64,000 nucleotides of DNA from Zingiber officinale (Eukaryota; Streptophyta; Magnoliopsida; Zingiberales; Zingiberaceae), in NCBI RefSeq assembly GCF_018446385.1, contig NC_055998.1:72348744-72412743 (forward strand), given 5' to 3'. This document shows, piece after piece, positions 12,121 through 23,864 of the stretch. How positions within the stretch are numbered: position 1 is the stretch's first letter; every line of letters begins with the position of its first letter. The notes beneath the pieces were generated by a model, which was given only the letters and a program-made list of their open reading frames with translations, did not search any database and was not told the DNA's origin. The position numbers were made by a program, and so were the translations under genes.

Positions 12121-14171
12121 AACACTACAGTACTACTACAGTAACGCTACAGTAAAACCCTAAAGCTAGGATTTTACTCCGAGTACAATCTCTCGTGCAC
12201 TCATACCCTCACCCTTATGACTCACTTGACGCTTCTTTGCAGCCTTGACCTCTTGCCTTCAAGCCTACTTCCTTTGGCTCCCGTCCCTCGGATGCATTCA
12301 AGCCCGCGGTTCCTCCCCAATGCCATCCTTCGCGTATGCCTCGAAGTCGCTTCCCTCGGCTCTTGTCCTCGCTGCCTTGTCCATGGTCCCTCAGATGGTC
12401 CATCCTTCACCGGACCCGAAGCCATCAACCTGAGTCACATGTGTATCCTGCATACCTGCACACTCACATACACATATCAAATACAAGGGTGAATCTAACT
12501 TAAACCCTTTGCCCAAACACTAAAACACATGGTCGCACATACCATTGGGATTGCTCCAACAGGGAAAACATAGAAGGGTCGGCCACACCACCAAGGAAGA
12601 GAGGGAGGAAAAATAGAATAGAGTTGTTAGCCATGAAGGCACCCCTACCCTCTCTTTTATAATCCTTGGTCTTGGCAATTAGAAAAATTTAAATAAAACC
12701 TTCCTTAATTTCTTTTCCATGAAAAGGAAAATTTAATTAATTAAAATCAAATTCCTTTTCTTAAATCATATGGCCGGCCACCTCACAATCCCAATCAAGG
12801 AAAGTTTTAACAAGAATTAAAACTTCCTAATTTATTTCTAGAAATTTTAAAATAAAAATTTCTCTAATAATTTATCCCTTCATGGTTGGTTATAAAAGGA
12901 AATATATAAATTAAAATTTGTCTATTAAAACATGTGGATGATTTCCAAAAAGGAAAGTTATCTTTAAAATTAAAATCTCCTTACAATCTACAAATAAGGA
13001 AAGATATCAAATCTTTTCTTAATTTTTTGTAGAAACTTATAAAAGAAAATATTTAATTTTATATTCTCTTTTTAAATTATGAACATGGTTAAAAAAAAGA
13101 AAGTTTTATCAAAATTAAAATCTTCCTTTCAATCTACAAATAAGGAAAGATATCAAATCTTTTCTTAATCTTTTGTAGAAAACTATAAAAGGAAAGATTT
13201 AAATTTTAAACTCTTTTTTAAAACCATGGAATCCACATAAGAAAAATTTAAAAAAAAAAATAAAATCCTTTTAATTTTATTGTGGTCGGCCACCTAAGCT
13301 TGGACTCAAGCTAGGGCGGGCCACCACTTGGTTCATCCAAGGATTAACTTGGACGGTCCCTTGCTTGGGCTCCAAGCAAGGCTTGGCCGACCACCTTAGG
13401 ATGGGTATAAAGGTGGGTATAGGTGGGTATAATACTTTATAAATAAGAGGCTATGAGCCTACAATAGGGACCGAGAGGAGGAATTGGTTTTGGTCTTCTG
13501 ATGAAATTAAGCTTCTCATGTTCGCCCCGAACACCCAACTTAATTTCATCAATAATAATTCATTCCACTAAAGAATTATTACTGAACTACCGCACCAATC
13601 CCAAATTACATTTTGGGCTCCTTCTTATTATGAGTGTGTTAGTCTCCCTGGGTTTAAGATGTCGGATGCCCACTAATTAATTGAGTTACTGACAACTCAT
13701 TTTAATTAATGTCTTAGTCCAAGAGTAGTACCACTCAACCTTATCGTCATGTCGGACTAAGTCCACCTGCAGGGTTTAACATGACAATCCTTCACTATCT
13801 ACTTTCCTTGTACCGCAGATAAAAGAGAAAGCTGGATGTACAACGGAGCAGCAGGAGGAGCAGATAGTGATGTGTGTGGTGGTGGCTCGGCAAGAACGAT
13901 TCGGACAAATTAATATTTTTAGTTATAAGTTCAATATATGCACATTTGAACAAATCAGAATATGTGATATTATGCTTAATAAATTAAATTCTTTAAAGTT
14001 TTTATTCTTCCGCTGTTATAACTAAAGCATGTACGTAAGTAGTATAAGAACGTAGCGCCGCCTTTGGTTGGGTAAGAAGGGTGGGCGTTGCCAGCTCACT
14101 ACACACACATCAAGCTCCTTCCTGTCGCTCCAAGTAAGTACAGTTGCTTAATTTATTTATATGCAAAAATT

Positions 14172-14400
14172 AGTATGATACTCTAGGATACATGAATAAT
14201 AGCCTAGGAAGGATACCTTAAGCTATACCCTAGATAAGGGTGCATGATGACAAGTATGTGTTAAAAATAGTATGATACTCTAGGATGCATGAATGGTAGC
14301 CTAGGAAGGATACCTTAAGTTATACCCTAGAAAATGGTGCATGATGATAAGTAGGTGATATTCTAGGATGCATGAATGGTAGCCTAGATACAAGAACCTT
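14172..14400 (+). repeat. Tandem repeat of about 90-96 bp, 2.5 copies
   Basis: The units start at about 14172, 14268 and 14357. They share TACTCTAGGAT, CATGAAT, AGCCTAGGAAGGATACCTTA and GTGCATGATGA. They make up most of the short internal piece between the LTR remnants. Confidence 0.75.
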
Positions 14401-14465
14401 AGGCTATAACATAAGAAGGAATCGGAGCAGAAATTGTTATTCTAAGTTCGGGGACGAACTTTCAA

Positions 14466-14479
14466 TAAGTAGGGGAGTT
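14466..14479 (+). other. Polypurine tract before the 14480 LTR
   Basis: AAGTAGGGGAGTT lies directly before TGTAACACCCC, preceded by GTTCGGGGACGAA, a context also seen near gypsy 3' LTRs. It identifies 14480 as the start of a 3' LTR on +. Confidence 0.6.
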
Positions 14480-14994
14480 TGTAACACCCCTAGAAAGCCT
14501 AGATAAAGTAAGGGCAATGAGAGTACGAATGTAATGAAAAGAATGTGTAGATAGTCTACGTTAAATGTTACGATGGGAAGGATTTAGATGATTAAAAACT
14601 TTATGAAAGAAAATAAAGTTGAGAATATAAAGTTCTATACATGATTTATAATGCAAGGAATTAATGTAAACAAAAGAGATATGAGATATTATATATGCAT
14701 GTATGAAATATTTATGCATAATGCATATACATGAATTATTTTGTACAAAAATATGTTAGGAGAAGGATTTGATCCTTGGTTCTCTTGTGGATGCATGCAT
14801 GTGTTAACCAAGTGTGATAGGAGTGAATATTGTAAAAGGAGAGATGGGAATTATAATTAAAGGAAAGAAATGAGAGAAATTAAGAGAAAGAAAAGAGAGA
14901 AACTCAAGAAGCATTTCTCTAGCATATTCTTTCTCATTAAGAGGAGAAGTAAATGAGGAGGATGAATCAAGTCAAGTTTTCCTCCCCTCACTTT

Positions 14995-15004
14995 AATATA
15001 AATA
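14995..15004 (+). promoter_or_regulatory. TATA box in the long LTR
   Basis: AATATAAATAG lies just upstream of a G-run and a pyrimidine-rich leader. The same motif is present inverted near 19750 in the solo LTR copy, where it reads TATTTATA on +. Confidence 0.45.
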
Positions 15005-17149
15005 GGAATGGAGGGGGGGGCTTCATCCTCAACTCACTCTCCTCCTCTCCTCCATTTGTGCCGAGCACTCTCCCTCCCTCTTTCCTCTTGTTGCCGAGAG
15101 CAACAACTCTCCCCCTTCTTTCTTTCTTTTTGTTGCCGAGCAACACAAGAGGAAGAAGCCTCCTCTTCTTCCTCCTCCTCTCCACCAAAAGACCTAGCCA
15201 CTTCTTCCTCCATTGGTGCCGAGCAAAGCAAGCAAGGAAGAAAGGTCCACAAGCAAGTTCTCAACTCTAGGAAACTTAAGCAAAGAAGGTAAGCTTCCCC
15301 TCACCTGTGGTACAAGGCTTTTATGTGCTTTTTGGATTTTATGAGGATTTTAAAACCTAGAAACAAGTTTAAGAAAATTCGGCCAAGAAGAGCTTTCAAA
15401 ATCTAGTGATGTTTAAAACTAGTCTTCATTTCATGATAGATTTTCTATGCTATGTAGAAGGGTTTTTCTTCATGTTTTTATACCTATATGATACTTGATC
15501 AGTGGAGTACTTAACCCTAGAATTTCGGCCAAAAATATTTTAAGGAGGCTAGGGAAATTATTGTTTTACCAAATTAGTACAAGATTCTCCCTATGAAATA
15601 TTAAGGATCTTGTATTAGTTTTCTTGCTTAAAAGATATTTGAAACTAAAATAAAACCTCTTATATGTTTCGGTCAAGAAATGGTTTAGGGTTAGGAAGAC
15701 CTTTAAATTTAAATAACCATGCTCATGTGATAGAATACAAAGATCTTAAAGGATTTGTATGCTTGAATATTGCTAGAATTTCATGAACTCCTTCTTAGGG
15801 TTTTTCGGCCATGATGAGATGGATAGCTTAGAAAAGCTTAAACAAAATTTTAATATGCTCAAGACCTCTGTACTATTTAGATATGAAAGTTGTTTAATGC
15901 CCTCATGCTTAATTAGGGTGTAGAAAAAATTAGTTGCATGACATATAACATGTATGACCACAAGGGGTCCTAGCTTATTCATGAACCAATTTGTATATAT
16001 GTTTTTTAGTAACTTTTGCCATGAAACTTACTTAGGTTTTTCATGCTGTAGGCCACTTAAGAACCTATCTAAAGAATGGTAGGTTTCGGCCATGAGAAAA
16101 AAAATAAAAGAAAAAGAGAAAAAGAAACCTAGAAAGCCTAAGACACAATTCATATGTATACTCATTATACTTGTCTTTATACATGCTATGAAACTTGTAT
16201 AAATTCTCATGCTTTTAGGCTATTTGAAGCAAGTTTATATTCTGTGAGTTTCGGCCAAGTAGGGTTTAAAAGACCTAGAGGCCTTAGAAATGAAACCAAA
16301 TGTGTTAAAAGTACTTCTTATGAAAATAGGATAATGTGTTGATTGTTTCACATGCTTGTATGATTTTTCCATGACCTAAATGAACCCTTGAATGTTTCGG
16401 TCATGAAGGTTTAGATGCCCTAGAAACCCTAGGACTTAAATTAAATATGCTCATGTCACTCTACATGAAATATGATAGGTAGAAAGTCAAGGTTCAATTG
16501 CTATATGTTGTTTTGTGACCTAAAATGATGCTAGGGTATGTTTCGGCCATAACTATTGTATGATGCCTTGTATGAATTTATACATAATGTTAGTCCAAGT
16601 TCACATGCTTGTATGCTTGTTTGTAGCCTTAATGAGAACTTGTTAAATTTCGGCCATGACATATGTTAAGGGCTTAAAGAACTTAGGAACTAATGCAAAT
16701 GTGTCAAATGTGTTTACCTTGTTCCTTGGTAAAAAAAATGTTATAAATATGATTTAAAGTTGTCCATGCTTTTATGTCATATGGAACCTTGTTTCGCACC
16801 TTAAGGTTTCGGCCATGTGAAATTAGGGACTTGAGGAACTTAGAAACTAAGTTAATCATGTTTATAATGCTTCCTATGAAAATGTTATGATGATAATTTA
16901 GGTGCCACATGCTTGGATGTTGTGTTTAACCTAAATTGAGCTCTAAAGGGTTTCGGCCACAAGGGTTTAGGAAGCTTAAAACCAAGATAAATATGATACC
17001 ATGTTTCCTATGATAGGATAATCACAAGATACACCCTTATGCTTAATATGTATGCTTGTGATTTATGACTTATGATATGATATGCATGCTTTTATGATAT
17101 GATATGCTTTGTGCTTAAAATATGCATGCTTATGTTATGATATGTGGTT

Positions 17150-20100
17150 AATATATGCATGCTTTGATGGTATGTTAAGTGCTTAAAAATGTGCATGCTT
17201 TAAAATGTGATATGTGGTTAATATATGCATGCTTTGATGATATGTTAAGTGCTTAAAAATGTGCGTGCTTTAGAATGTGATATGTGGTTACTATATGCAT
17301 GCTTTGATGATATGTTAAGTGCTTAAAAATGTGCATGCTTTAAAATGTGATATGTGGTTAATATATGCATGCCTTGATGATATGTTAAGTGCTTAAAAAT
17401 GTGCATGCTTTAAAATGTGATATGTGGTTAATATATGCATGCTTTGATGGTATGTTAAGTGCTTAAAAATGTAACGCCCACCCTTCTTACCCAAGGGCGG
17501 CACTACGTTCTTATACTACTTACGTACATGCTTTAGTTATAACAGCGGAAGAATAAAAACTTTAAAGAATTTAATTTATTAAGCATGATATCACATATTC
17601 TGATTAGTTCGAATGTGCATATATTGATCATATAACTAAAAATATTAATTTGTCCGAATCGTTCTTGCCGAGCCACCACCACACACATCACTATCTGCTC
17701 CTCCTGCTGCTCCGTTGTACATCCTGCTTTCTCTTTTATCTGCGGTACAAGGAAAGTAAGCTATGAGCACTCATGGCTCAGTAAGTTCCTTTCCTACTCA
17801 CTAAAACCGAGAATCATCGTATATCAAGAATGGATCAACATATCATCGTCTCAACTAATCATAACATAACATATCATTCTATTCAAACATATCATGCATA
17901 TTTCTTATTCACATATCATTTCATAGAAGCATGAATATCATATCATAAAACAAATAAATCACAAGCATGAGACATACAAGGGCATCATATTCATATCATA
18001 ATATCACATGACATTATATCATATCATCATATAATTCAAGCACATATGAATGTAGGCAATGCATCGTGAATTTGAAAACTTATACTTAATAGTACTTGAA
18101 ATTAATATCATCATCATTTGGGATCCCGGTTTGTACCACATACATAATGGTAGGTCCAAGGTAGCAAGTCTTGAGCCCTACCATGCATACATACTAGGCC
18201 CGAGTCTTACTCCATCGACCTAGGGCACTCAAAGGCCCATTACTGACGAGGCCCGAGTCTTACTCCATCGACCCCGGGGCGTTTACGGAGCCCACCCTTG
18301 GTACAAACCATAAAAATAACTTATCATGCATAACTATCATATCATGTCCTTAACAATCTTTCATGCATTTATTCTTTTCATTTCTTTTCATTATGTATAG
18401 CATTTTCTATGCTATCACATATCATAACATAACTTCATTTCTTTTCATTATGTATAGCATTTTCTATGCTATAACACATCATAGCATATTTCATAATATA
18501 ACTTCATTATGCATATCATTTCGTAACTAAAGCAATCATGCATTCCAACTTATTATCATATCATTTTCATACAGCATGGCATAGACATATTTAATTTTTG
18601 TTCTAGGGTTTCTAGGGCATCTATCCCTTCATGGCCGAACACATAATGATTCATTTAGGTCATACAAACATGTATCACATTCACACATTATCAAGTTTTC
18701 ATAAGAAGTACTTTTAACCCCTTAGGTTTCATTTCCAAGGCCTCTAGGTCCTTTAAACCTTACTTGGCCGAAATTCATAGAATATAAACTTCCTTTAAGT
18801 GGCCTAAAGCATGGGAAACCTAAGTAAATTTCATAGCAAGATTTACTAAGAACATCATACACAAGGTTGGATCATAAACAAGCTAGGACTCTTGTGATCT
18901 TACATGTCATAAATCATGTAACTAATTTTCTACATTCCAATTAAACATGAGAGCATTAATCATCTTTCATAACATAATATCACAGAGGTCATTGAGCATA
19001 TTAGAATTTTGTTTAAGCTTCTCTAAACTATCACCTTACCATGGCCGAAATATTAAGAGTAAGGTTCATGAGTTTCTTTCAACATACAAGTATACAACTC
19101 TTAAGAACTTTATATCATGTCATATAAGCATAGTTATTTTAAATTCAAGGTCCTCCTAACCCTAAATTCTTTCTTGGCCGAAACATGAGAGTGGGGTTCT
19201 TTTGGTTCCAATCAACTTCCAAGCAAGAAAACCATAGGAAGGTCCTTAGCATTTCATAGAGGGAAACTTGCACTAGTTTGGTTAGACAATAATTTTCCTA
19301 ACCTATTTACAATATTTTTGATTGAAATTCTAGGGTTACATACACCTTTGATCATGCATCATATATGTATACAAACATAGGGGAAAACTTTCTTTCAAGG
19401 CATAGAAAAAGAATCCGAAAATCACATGAAAGCCTTGTACCGCAGGTGAGGGGAAGCTTACCTTCTTTGCTTAAGTTTCCTAGAGTTGAGAACTTGCTTG
19501 TGGACCTTTCTTCCTTGCTTGCTTTGCTCGGCACCAATGGAGGAAGAAGTGGCTAGGTCTTTTGGTGGAGAGGAGGAGGAAGAAGAGGAGGCTTCTTCCT
19601 CTTGTGTTGCTCGGCAACAAAAACAAAGAAAGAAGGGGGAGAGTTGTTGCTCTCGGCAACAAGAGGAAAGAGGGAGGGAGAGTGCTCGGCACAAATGGAG
19701 GAGAGGAGGAGAGTGAGTTGAGGATGAAGCCCCCCCCCCCCCCATGCCTATTTATACTAAAGTGAGGGGAGGAAAACTTGACTTGATTCATCCTCCCCAT
19801 TTACTTCTCCTCTTAATGAGAAAGAATATGCTAGAGAAATGCTTCTTGAGTTTCTCTCTTTTCTTTCTCTTAATTTCTCTCCTTTCTTTCCTTTAATTAT
19901 AATTCCCATCTCTCCTTTTACAATATTCACTCCTATCACACTTGGTTAACACATGCATGCATCCACAAGAGAACCAAGGATCAAATCCTTCTCCTAACAT
20001 ATTTTTGTACAAAATAATTCATGTATATGCATTATGCACAAATATTTCATACATGCATATATAATATCTCATATCTATTTTGTTTACATTAATTCCTTGC

Positions 20101-20420
20101 ATTATAAATCATGTATAGAACTTTATATTCTCAACTTTATTTTCTTTCATAAAGTTTTTAATCATCTAAATCCTTCCCATCGTAACATTCAACGTAGACT
20201 ATCTACACATTCTTTTCATTACATTCGTACTCTCATTGCCCTTACTTTATCTAGGCTTTCTAGGGGTGTTACAAAAAATGTGCATGCTTTAAAATGTGAT
20301 ATGTGGTTAATATATGCATGCTTTGATGATATGTTAAGTGCTTAAAAATGTGCATACTTTAGAATGTGATATGTGGTTAATATATGCATTCTTTGATGAT
20401 ATGCTAAGTGTTTAAAAGAA
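17150..20420 (+). repeat. 70-bp tandem array, interrupted by the solo LTR
   Basis: GCTTAAAAAT recurs at 17181, 17251, 17321, 17391 and 17461, an exact 70-bp period. The array resumes after the inserted solo LTR at 20274. Each unit also carries TATATGCATGC and GTGATATGTGGTTA. Confidence 0.85.
17470..20273 (-). mobile_element. Solo LTR in inverted orientation, same family as its host element
   Basis: It runs from TGTAACGCCC to GGGTGTTACA (2804 bp), flanked by AAAAA on both sides (17465-17469, 20274-20278). Its right end is a near-identical inverse of 14480-15300. Its left end is the inverse of 13793-14089. It contains no internal region and no gene; frames at 19458-19800 mirror those at 14953-15292. 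Confidence 0.85.
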
Positions 20421-20469
20421 TGCATGCTTTATGTTATGATATGTGGTTAAAAATGCATGATTTGATGCT

Positions 20470-20650
20470 GTAATGTATGCCTAAGTGATGCATACTTTTA
20501 TGAAGTGATGTATGCCTAAGTGATGCATACCTTTATGACATGATGTATGCCTAAGTGATGCATACTTTTATGACATGATGTATGCCTAAGTGATGCATAC
20601 TTTTATGATATGATGTGTGCCTATGTGATGCATGCTTTTATGATACATGA
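20470..20650 (+). repeat. 35-bp tandem array
   Basis: About five units of a 35-bp repeat containing TGATGTATGCCTAAGTGATG followed by CATAC and TTTATGA occur in a row. Confidence 0.8.
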
Positions 20651-22343
20651 TATGTATGACATGTATTTTACTTTATATGTGAGTGGCTTGTACCAAGGGT
20701 GGGCTCCATAAGCACCCCGGGGACTAAGGACCTCGTTAGGGATGGGCTCCTAAGTGCCCCTAGGACTAAGGGCCTAGTATGTTTGCCTCGTAGGGTTCAA
20801 GACTTGCTACCTTGGACCTACAAGGTTGCGCGCAATATGTAAGTGGTACATAGCCGGGATCCCCCTTATGTTGAGATTATTTTCAAGTATATATGTAAAA
20901 GAAAATGGTTTTAAAGATCATGAGACATACACATGTTTTTCGGATACATGTTTTCCAAAAATCATATTGCATACACCTTATGATTATGCTATGTTTCATG
21001 TTATGCTCTTGATTATGATATGCCATGATAAGGATGATTATGTTATGTTCATGCTATACCTTATAGACATGTTTCGGCCATGGATTTGTTGATGCTTGAT
21101 ATATAAATTTCGGCCATGGATATGATGATGCCTTGATGTACATGTTTCGGCCATAGTATGATGCTTTGATATACATGTTTCGGCCATGCTTTGATATACC
21201 ATGATACTTGTTGTTATGTCATGTCTAGCTATGTTTTATGCAATGCACTATGTATATGTTTCGGCCATGGTGATGCTTGATATGCTATAACTAGTTGTGA
21301 TTATATTATGATGCATGATATGTTTGAATAGAATGCTATGTTATGCCATGATTAGTTGAGATTATGACTTGTTGATGCATTCTTGATTATGCGCTGATTG
21401 TTGGTTTTAGTGAGTAGGAAAGGAACTTACTGAGCCATGAGTGCTCATAGCTTACTTTCCTTGTACCACAGATAAAGGAAAAAGCTGGATGAGTTAGAGG
21501 AGCAGCAGGAGGGGCAACGAAGATGTGTGTGGCAGTGGCTAGGCAACCAAATAAATAAGAACCTGCTTAAAGTTTCTTTAAAGAACTATGCATTGGTATT
21601 TTATGACTTGTGATACCTAAACATGTGTGGCTTGACATTATGGTTTCACTGGATTTGATGTTATGATTTTGATGCCATGTGATAGTATAGTTCAAAAGAA
21701 ATTTAAAAGAAAAGTTTTATTAAAACTATGAAAATTATTTTAAATCTTCCGCTGTTTTAAAAAGAAAAATTTATACGTAGAGTATCGTAGCCCCGTCCCT
21801 TATCAACCTAGATTACTAGGACACAGTTTTCTTCTATAATTAACAACACACACTATAAGTAATATCATTTCCTAACTTATCGACCCTTTTGATTTATCGA
21901 GCTAAATCTCACCCTTTGATAAGTCAAAGAAATAAATACCAAATATATGTACTTATTATTATATTAGGATTAAGAGCACACACTTCCATAATAACTAAGA
22001 TCTTATTCTTTTATTAAGTTAGTATAAAAAGAACTTACCTTAAATGGTCCTACTCAATACACTTAGAGTGTACTAGTGTAATTTATTAGTCAAGATAAAC
22101 TAATACCTAATTATACTACGATTATTCCAATGGTTTGTTCCTTTCCATCTTGTCGTGAGCAACTGCTTATAATTTATAAAGAACTGATAACATGATCTTC
22201 TGTGTGTGACACCACATATCATGTTATCTACAATACAAATTAATCAAACAACTACACTAATCATGTAGACATTTGACCAATGTGATTCTTATTTCTAAGT
22301 AAATGCTTACAAAAAAACTAGGCTTTTAGTATACATTCCAACA

Positions 22344-23864
22344 ATCTCCCACCTATACTAAAAAACTATGCTACCATATACCCTACCATACATCTGATTC
22401 CCAACCCTTCTACATGCCCATCAAAAGTTCTTGCCTTAAGGGCCTTAGTGAAAGGATCTCCTAGGTTATCACCTGATGCAATCTAGGCGGCAACAACTTC
22501 TCCTTGTTATACGATGTCTTGTATTGGGTGGTACTTGCGCTCTATTGTGTTTACTTGCCTTATGGTCTTATGGTTTCTTCGAGTTTGCTACTGCACCACT
22601 ATTATTACAATAAATTGTAATAAATTTTTTGGCAAACCAGAAATCATTTCTAAGTGCATCAAGAAGTTTCTAAGTCATATAACTTCTATGGCTGCCTCAA
22701 AGGCTACCACATACTCAGCTTCTATAGTGGAGTCTGACAAAGCACCTATGCTTAACACTCCTCTATAGTTATGGCTTTACTTCCTAAAGTAAACATAAAA
22801 CCCCGAGGTCAATTTACTATTGTCCCTATCTGATTGGAAGTCAAAATCCGTATAACCCATAGGGATCAAATTATCTGCCTTGTAAACTAGTATATAATCT
22901 CTAGTCCCTCTAAGGTACTTTAATATATGCTTTACGGTAGTCTAGTGTCCCGATCCTGGGTTACTTCGATATCTGCTAACTATGCCCTGGGCAAAACAGA
23001 TATCCAATCTCGTACACAACATTACATACATTAGGCTTCCGACTGCCGAAGCATAAGGAACTACCTTCATGTCCTCTGTCTATTTTGATGTCTTCGGAGA
23101 CATCTCTTTAGATAAAGATTCTCCATGCACAAAAGGTAGAAAACCCTTTCATGGAGTCTTGCATGCTTAAACGAGCTAGGATAGTATGAAGCTGGGGATA
23201 AGCACAACATTCTTTTCTTGTGATCCCTTTGATCTCGAGAATATGTGTGCACTCTCCCAAGTCCTTCATATCGAATTGTTTGGACAACCATACACTTACT
23301 TCCGATAACACTTTGATATTGTTTCCAACTACCAAAAATGTCATCTACGTATAGTACAAGAAATACCACCACGTTTCCATCACACTTCTTGTATACACAA
23401 AACTCATCCGGACACTGAATAAATCCATAGGTCTGGATTACTTCATTAAACCAAATGTTCCAAGACCTTGAAGCTTTGCTTCAGTCCATAAATAGACCGA
23501 TTGAGTTTACATACTAAATGCTCTTTGCCCTTTGCAATGAACCCCTCTGATTGCTTTATATGGATGCTTTCTTCAAGACTTCCATTAAGGAAAGCTGTCT
23601 TGACATCCACTTGCCAAATCTCATAATCAATATGAGCAACAATAGATACAAGAATCCGGATAGACTTAAGCATGACTACTGGTAAAAGGTTTCCCTTTTT
23701 CAACAAGCCTTGCTTTGAAAGTTTCCACCTTCTCGTCTGTCCCTCTTTTTCTATTGTAGACTTATTTTCACCCAATGGCTTTTACACCATTTGGTGGTTT
23801 TATAAGCTTAGTATTCATTACTCTTTTCCAAGATTCTACATCTTTATCTTGGAGTGCTTCATCA
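22344..23864 (-). pseudogene. pol: copia pol, RNase H and RT part (level 3)
   Basis: Directly beside the LTR a PPT-like purine run (22344-22355, minus strand) is followed by a heavily damaged RNase H region (to about 23060). RT pieces follow at 23067-23372 (YVDDI box) and 23446-23775 (WQVDVKTAFLNGSLEE, VCKLNRSIYGLKQ). Frame breaks separate them. The gene is interrupted at 23864 by a solo LTR and continues at 25713. Confidence 0.8.

Larger units (their letters stand above)
11495..12561 (-). mobile_element. Solo LTR, Sirevirus-like
   Basis: The piece starts TGTTGGGGATCGG, ends GCTCCAACA and is flanked by GGGAA on both sides (11490-11494, 12562-12566). There is no internal region, so it is a solo LTR left by LTR-LTR recombination. 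In minus orientation a TATA box (11883-11888) follows a block of GTCGAC palindromes (11922-12120). Its start resembles that of the LTR at 31322, which supports a Sirevirus-like assignment. The frames at 12215-12492 are shadows. Confidence 0.8.
13793..21800 (+). mobile_element. Truncated gypsy-like element without coding region, with nested solo LTR
   Basis: Parts are the end of a 5' LTR (13793 to about 14092), a short internal piece (about 14093-14479) with tandem repeats and a polypurine tract, and a 3' LTR from 14480 (TGTAACACCCC) to 21800, interrupted by an inverted solo LTR at 17470-20273. The segment 13793-14089 matches both 21450-21800 and, inverted, 17470-17760. No gag or pol is present, so it is either non-autonomous or a deletion product. 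Neither end is complete and no TSD is visible. Confidence 0.7.
14480..21800 (+). repeat. Long 3' LTR of the truncated gypsy-like element
   Basis: It starts at TGTAACACCCC and, after removing the inverted solo LTR, is about 4.5 kb. A TATA box lies near 14996, followed by a C/T-rich leader (15020-15300). The rest holds no gene but many copies of TTTCGGCCA(TG), a 70-bp tandem array and a 35-bp tandem array. The last 20 or so bases of the LTR are missing at 21800. The Ser/Pro/Leu-rich frames at 14953-15292 are low-complexity shadows. Confidence 0.65.
10664..22343 (-). repeat. 3' LTR of the level-3 copia, interrupted twice
   Basis: LTR pieces are 10664-11494, 12567-13792 and 21801-22343. They align by eye with 46101-48650 plus 58176-58232. 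The first gap is a solo LTR with TSD GGGAA. The second is a truncated gypsy-like element that also removed about 21 bp of this LTR. The AT-rich piece 12600-13300 and the frames at 11012-11616 are LTR sequence without gene support. Confidence 0.85.

Noticed and set aside
12215-12492. Several overlapping frames in the solo LTR
   Set aside because: GC-rich LTR sequence with frames on both strands. No start context, no domain, and the LTR nature is established by ends and TSD.
14953-15292. Overlapping frames with Ser/Pro/Leu-rich proteins on both strands
   Set aside because: Pyrimidine-rich LTR leader gives low-complexity frames in all phases. The inverted copy at 19458-19800 repeats them, so they follow DNA identity, not coding selection.
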